Positions 33,401 to 34,796 of a stretch of 34,796 nt of DNA are shown here, piece after piece. The position numbers were made by a program, and so were the translations under genes. Origin of the DNA: an uncultured Selenomonadales bacterium (GTDB lineage: Bacteria; Bacillota; Negativicutes; Selenomonadales; Selenomonadaceae). Under the pieces are notes generated by a model, which made no database searches, had not been told where the DNA came from, and worked only from the letters and a program-made list of their open reading frames with translations. The stretch lies in assembly GCA_937877655.1 (NCBI GenBank), contig CALFJC010000088.1:1-34796 (forward strand), written 5' to 3'. Position 1 is the stretch's first letter. The number at the start of each line of letters is the position of its first letter.

Positions 33401-33626
33401 ACAAATAAATTTGCGGCTTCGCGGCTTGGACGTTCGCAGTCCGAAAGATAAAACAAAAAAAATTCCACATTGGATTGACTACACCAAGTTTATCGTGAAC
33501 GACAAAATTATTTTCGACGAAATTACTCCCGCCTGTCTCGAAAAATTTTACAGCTACAATTTTAACGTCAAAGCGGGCGAAGAAATAAAAATCCAACTTG
33601 AATGGCTCCCGCACGGAAATAATTAG
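30492..33626 (+). CDS. Tandem GT2 glycosyltransferase with duplicated C-terminal domain
   Basis: About 1044 residues hold two family 2 glycosyltransferase domains (about 23-340 and 394-720), each opening AISVIIP or AISVVIP, sharing LNQTFQNFEVIVVDDCSTD, and with DxD motifs at D113-D116 and D485-D488. Two copies of a domain I do not recognise (about 755-866 and 926-1044) follow, each with PHWIDYTK.IVN and ending EWLPH. Such proteins can polymerise a two-sugar repeat or add two sugars in turn. TTG 30492 is the start, with AAGGAG 9 bases upstream. A C11 tract at codons 14-18 is in frame; one C more or fewer gives an early stop. Its stop codon lies in a 7-base repeat array. It probably builds a surface glycan or flagellin glycan. 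Confidence 0.88.
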   Translation: MEKIEEIFLRNKVTPPPISSYPAISVIIPLYNAEQFVGECLDSVLNQTFQNFEVIVVDDCSTDNSCAVVESFIPKFNGRLTLYHTEKNSGGGGYVPRNIGLNLASGEYVIFIDADDFILLNALEILYNAAKGFDAEVVYTGSYYDLRNPNDIYLHRDGEGKKLLKEGLEDKPELRIEDQKENLSKLLLEEREGNFRAPWSKFARRNFLIKNKILFPTQMTNGADFIWVIDVYCHAKKFLRIPTPFYFYKLYNTASVSQTKRKSSQQIFHWISAFIDFMKGLRELEKKNEVLRENPAYCLAAMKSHFNWCLNRTKDERNELSSAEIYEILWREFAKDSSEVAVPFFFSFIDNERRTSKENLKTITDLKKQLEQLKNSLVSPSDANKIALQNLSACPAISVVIPMYNSEKYIGECLDSILNQTFQNFEVIVVDDCSTDSSYSIVESYKEKFGGRLTLAKMEKNSGGGALPRNKGLSLSRGEYIFFVDSDDMITKTALEDLCALLRKYNADIVYCEKFYAVDDDGANMRVQSYQRGGFVDKPTFDTEDLSERVQGIINDRYLTLTVNKLIKRKLIVDNEIFFPALKTSEDNIWNQGLLFHAKKFLRVPNIVYLYRQSKASSQREERTSQQKINFWLNPVLLGLKALDKMMSRHEFFKANPSCRYALLKNFVEKRFAWTMNDSKKLNEEIIFSTIKEEFGGRLGEYDVLISALCTALYNEKKINDNNYAEIINKFRNFFTAKIFLQMEKKTDPKNLQIISVSDKKAKISKPEWHQKAGVCHMIDSFTGNLEIAAKAAVEGKIQVRLSGLWVQNPKNKSKLVPHWIDYTKLIVNGKKIFDTVTPAWNGKPYIYTLDVKAGEKVKIETEWLPHREDSFDVLAKIETPQEPKKVSVPPKVQEQKNYNETIRELSDHSTARADIQLVPEADGDFKILSISDEKSDIRKPAWLQRNGIGYVIQSYAGKLEFTAKTTAGGQINLRLRGLDVRSPKDKTKKIPHWIDYTKFIVNDKIIFDEITPACLEKFYSYNFNVKAGEEIKIQLEWLPHGNN
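30532..30542 (+). repeat. C11 homopolymer tract (candidate phase-variation switch)
   Basis: Eleven C encode Thr-Pro-Pro-Pro just after the start of the tandem glycosyltransferase, before its first catalytic domain. It is currently in frame and is the longest homopolymer of G or C in the window. Confidence 0.8.
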
Positions 33627-33655
33627 GAATTAGGAATGAGGAATTAGGAATGAAG
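33621..33655 (+). repeat. Heptanucleotide array after the glycosyltransferase
   Basis: ATTAGGA, ATTAGGA, ATGAGGA, ATTAGGA and ATGAAGA follow in register. The first unit supplies the TAG stop of the gene before it. Confidence 0.85.
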
Positions 33656-33664
33656 AAATTTCTC

Positions 33665-33701
33665 CGTCGAAATTGCGGCGGGGATTTTTTTTTGCTATTA
33701 T
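33665..33701 (+). promoter_or_regulatory. Terminator fused to the cinA promoter
   Basis: The hairpin CCGTCG/CGGCGG with a T-run ends the glycosyltransferase unit. TTGCGG (33673-33678), a 17-base spacer made of the T-run, and TATTAT with an upstream TGC form a promoter 28 bases before the cinA ATG. Confidence 0.6.
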
Positions 33702-33728
33702 GACTAAAAATTTTTGGGCGGTGATTCA

Positions 33729-34529
33729 ATGGTTGTGGAAATTATCAGCGTGGGCACGGAAATTTTAATGGGAAATATCGTCAACACGAACGCGCAATAT
33801 CTGGCAAAAAAATTGGCGCATCTCGGCTTGGATTGTCATTTTCAAACTGTCGTGGGAGATAATCCTGCGCGAATAAAATCTGCGCTGGACGTTGCCTACT
33901 CGCGGGCGGACGCCGTGATTATGACGGGCGGGCTCGGTCCCACAAAAGATGACTTGACAAAAGAAATGCTCATGGAATATTTCGGCAAAACTCCGATTGT
34001 CGACGCGCAGGTTTTAAATTTTTTGGAAGAACGGGCGAAGGCTCGCGGCTTCGGAAAACTTTCCGACGGCATGAAAAAGCAGGCGATTGTTCCTGCCGAT
34101 TCTCTGATTCTTTACAATCATCACGGGACGGCTCCCGGTTGCGTCATGGAGCGCGACGGGAAAATTTGTATTCTCCTGCCCGGTCCGCCGCACGAAATGC
34201 AACCGATGTTTGAAGAATGTTGCGAACTTTATCTCAATGCCAAGAGCGATAAAATTTTGGTTTCGATTATCATAAAATGTTTAAGCAAATTCGACGCGCC
34301 GATTTCCATTGTCGGTGAATCGCCCGTTGCCGACAGATTGAATGAACTTCTTGACGGCGTCAATCCGACGGTTGCGACTTACGCAAAAGAAGACGGCTGC
34401 CTTGTTCGCGTGACGGCGGCGGGCAAAACTCACGAAGAAGCTTTGGAAATTTTAAAACCCGTCGTTGAGAAATGTCGGGAACGAATCGGCGAGGAATTTA
34501 TAAAATTTGTTAAGGAAGATGAAGATTAA
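33729..34529 (+). CDS. cinA: CinA-like protein without the C-terminal deamidase domain
   Basis: The N-terminal 170 residues are the MoCF/CinA domain: EIISVGTEILMGNIVNTNAQ, MTGGLGPTKDDLTKE and LLPGPPHEMQPMFEE, known from ADP-ribose pyrophosphatase-type CinA proteins linked to competence and damage response. A middle region to residue 266 follows. Most CinA proteins are over 400 residues and end in a PncC nicotinamide-nucleotide deamidase domain, which is absent here. The end looks natural (EFIKFVKEDED, stop), so it may be a short form. ATG 33729 follows GGCGGTGA. The frame is open 5 codons upstream. Confidence 0.92.
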   Translation: MVVEIISVGTEILMGNIVNTNAQYLAKKLAHLGLDCHFQTVVGDNPARIKSALDVAYSRADAVIMTGGLGPTKDDLTKEMLMEYFGKTPIVDAQVLNFLEERAKARGFGKLSDGMKKQAIVPADSLILYNHHGTAPGCVMERDGKICILLPGPPHEMQPMFEECCELYLNAKSDKILVSIIIKCLSKFDAPISIVGESPVADRLNELLDGVNPTVATYAKEDGCLVRVTAAGKTHEEALEILKPVVEKCRERIGEEFIKFVKEDED

Positions 34530-34544
34530 AGGGGGCAAAAATTT

Positions 34545-34646
34545 ATGATTATCGTAACGGGCGGAGCGGGCTTTATCGGAAGCAACATTGTCCGCGCCTT
34601 AAACGAACGCGGTCGCGGCACTTTTAAAAAGTGCGCAAACAGCTGA
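34545..34646 (+). pseudogene. Duplicated 5' fragment of hldD
   Basis: Positions 34542-34617 are identical over 76 bases to 34721-34796, the start of hldD. After codon 25 the copy departs from hldD-like sequence and ends at a TGA, giving a 33-codon open frame. It has its own AAGGGGG ribosome site. It is a partial duplication of the gene start, not an independent enzyme. Confidence 0.85.
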
Positions 34647-34723
34647 CGCGATTTGTCACTCGACAATTTAAATTTTTTCGCCGCGCATGGGCAAAAATAA
34701 AATTTTTTTGGAGGGAATATTTT

Positions 34724-34796
34724 ATGATTATCGTAACGGGCGGAGCGGGCTTTATCGGAAGCAACATTGTCCGCGCCTTAAACGAACGCGGTCGCG
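34724..34796 (+). CDS. hldD: ADP-L-glycero-D-manno-heptose 6-epimerase, N-terminus only
   Basis: The first 24 residues, with TGGAGFIGSNIVRALNERG, are the NAD(P)-binding start of an extended short-chain epimerase. The exact form, beginning IIVTGGAGFIGSN, is typical of HldD (RfaD), the last step in making ADP-L-glycero-D-manno-heptose for LPS inner core. The ATG follows GGAGGG. The gene is cut by the window edge, so other epimerases remain possible. A heptose gene implies an outer membrane. Confidence 0.7.
   Translation, partial: MIIVTGGAGFIGSNIVRALNERGR

Overview
The window looks like part of the chromosome of a diderm Firmicute of the Negativicutes/Selenomonadales type. That assignment is inference. 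A Firmicute-style division block (yggS, sepF, ylmH, divIVA, lspA, rluD) sits in the same window as hldD, which makes the heptose of an outer-membrane LPS. Base use is A/T-run rich, and Shine-Dalgarno placement indicates that about a third of the genes start with TTG or GTG.

Layout: (1) 1-2.4 kb, comEC (DNA uptake channel). (2) 2.4-7.3 kb, minus strand, carA-carB followed by a BrnT toxin coupled to carB by an ATGA overlap and a short BrnA-like antitoxin. (3) 7.4-9.2 kb, decayed DNA: a frameshifted small gene, a broken Ser/Thr kinase gene and a stray copy of the comFC 3' end. (4) 9.2-15.2 kb, a four-gene operon with its own promoter: SGNH/CDP-glycerol-type transferase, cytidylyltransferase-aminotransferase fusion, opine-type dehydrogenase and ornithine-cyclodeaminase-family enzyme. 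It probably makes and attaches an unusual CDP-activated head group on a surface glycan. (5) 15.2-19.8 kb, comFC, rpsO and a MacB-type ABC exporter whose ATPase and permease genes are split by a degenerate restriction-modification cassette. (6) 19.8-22.6 kb, three minor-pilin-like genes (minus strand) and two unrecognised genes (plus strand) fired from overlapping divergent promoters. (7) 22.9-23.4 kb, five tRNA genes. (8) 23.5-28.6 kb, the division/lipoprotein/pseudouridine block. (9) 28.7-34.8 kb, lactate permease, a very large tandem glycosyltransferase, a short CinA and the start of hldD preceded by a duplicated 5' fragment.

The most interesting signal is three long homopolymer tracts (G9, G10, C11), each near the 5' end of a surface-glycan gene and each currently in frame. 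One slipped base in either direction gives an early stop, so these look like phase-variation switches. Two lie in the four-gene head-group operon and the third in the tandem glycosyltransferase, so a surface structure is probably made in an on/off, combinatorial way.

The intergenic DNA is also patterned: five arrays of 7-base repeats, some supplying the last codons and stop of the gene before them; recurrent terminator-promoter fusions in which the T-run is the promoter spacer; and dispersed GC-rich palindromes.
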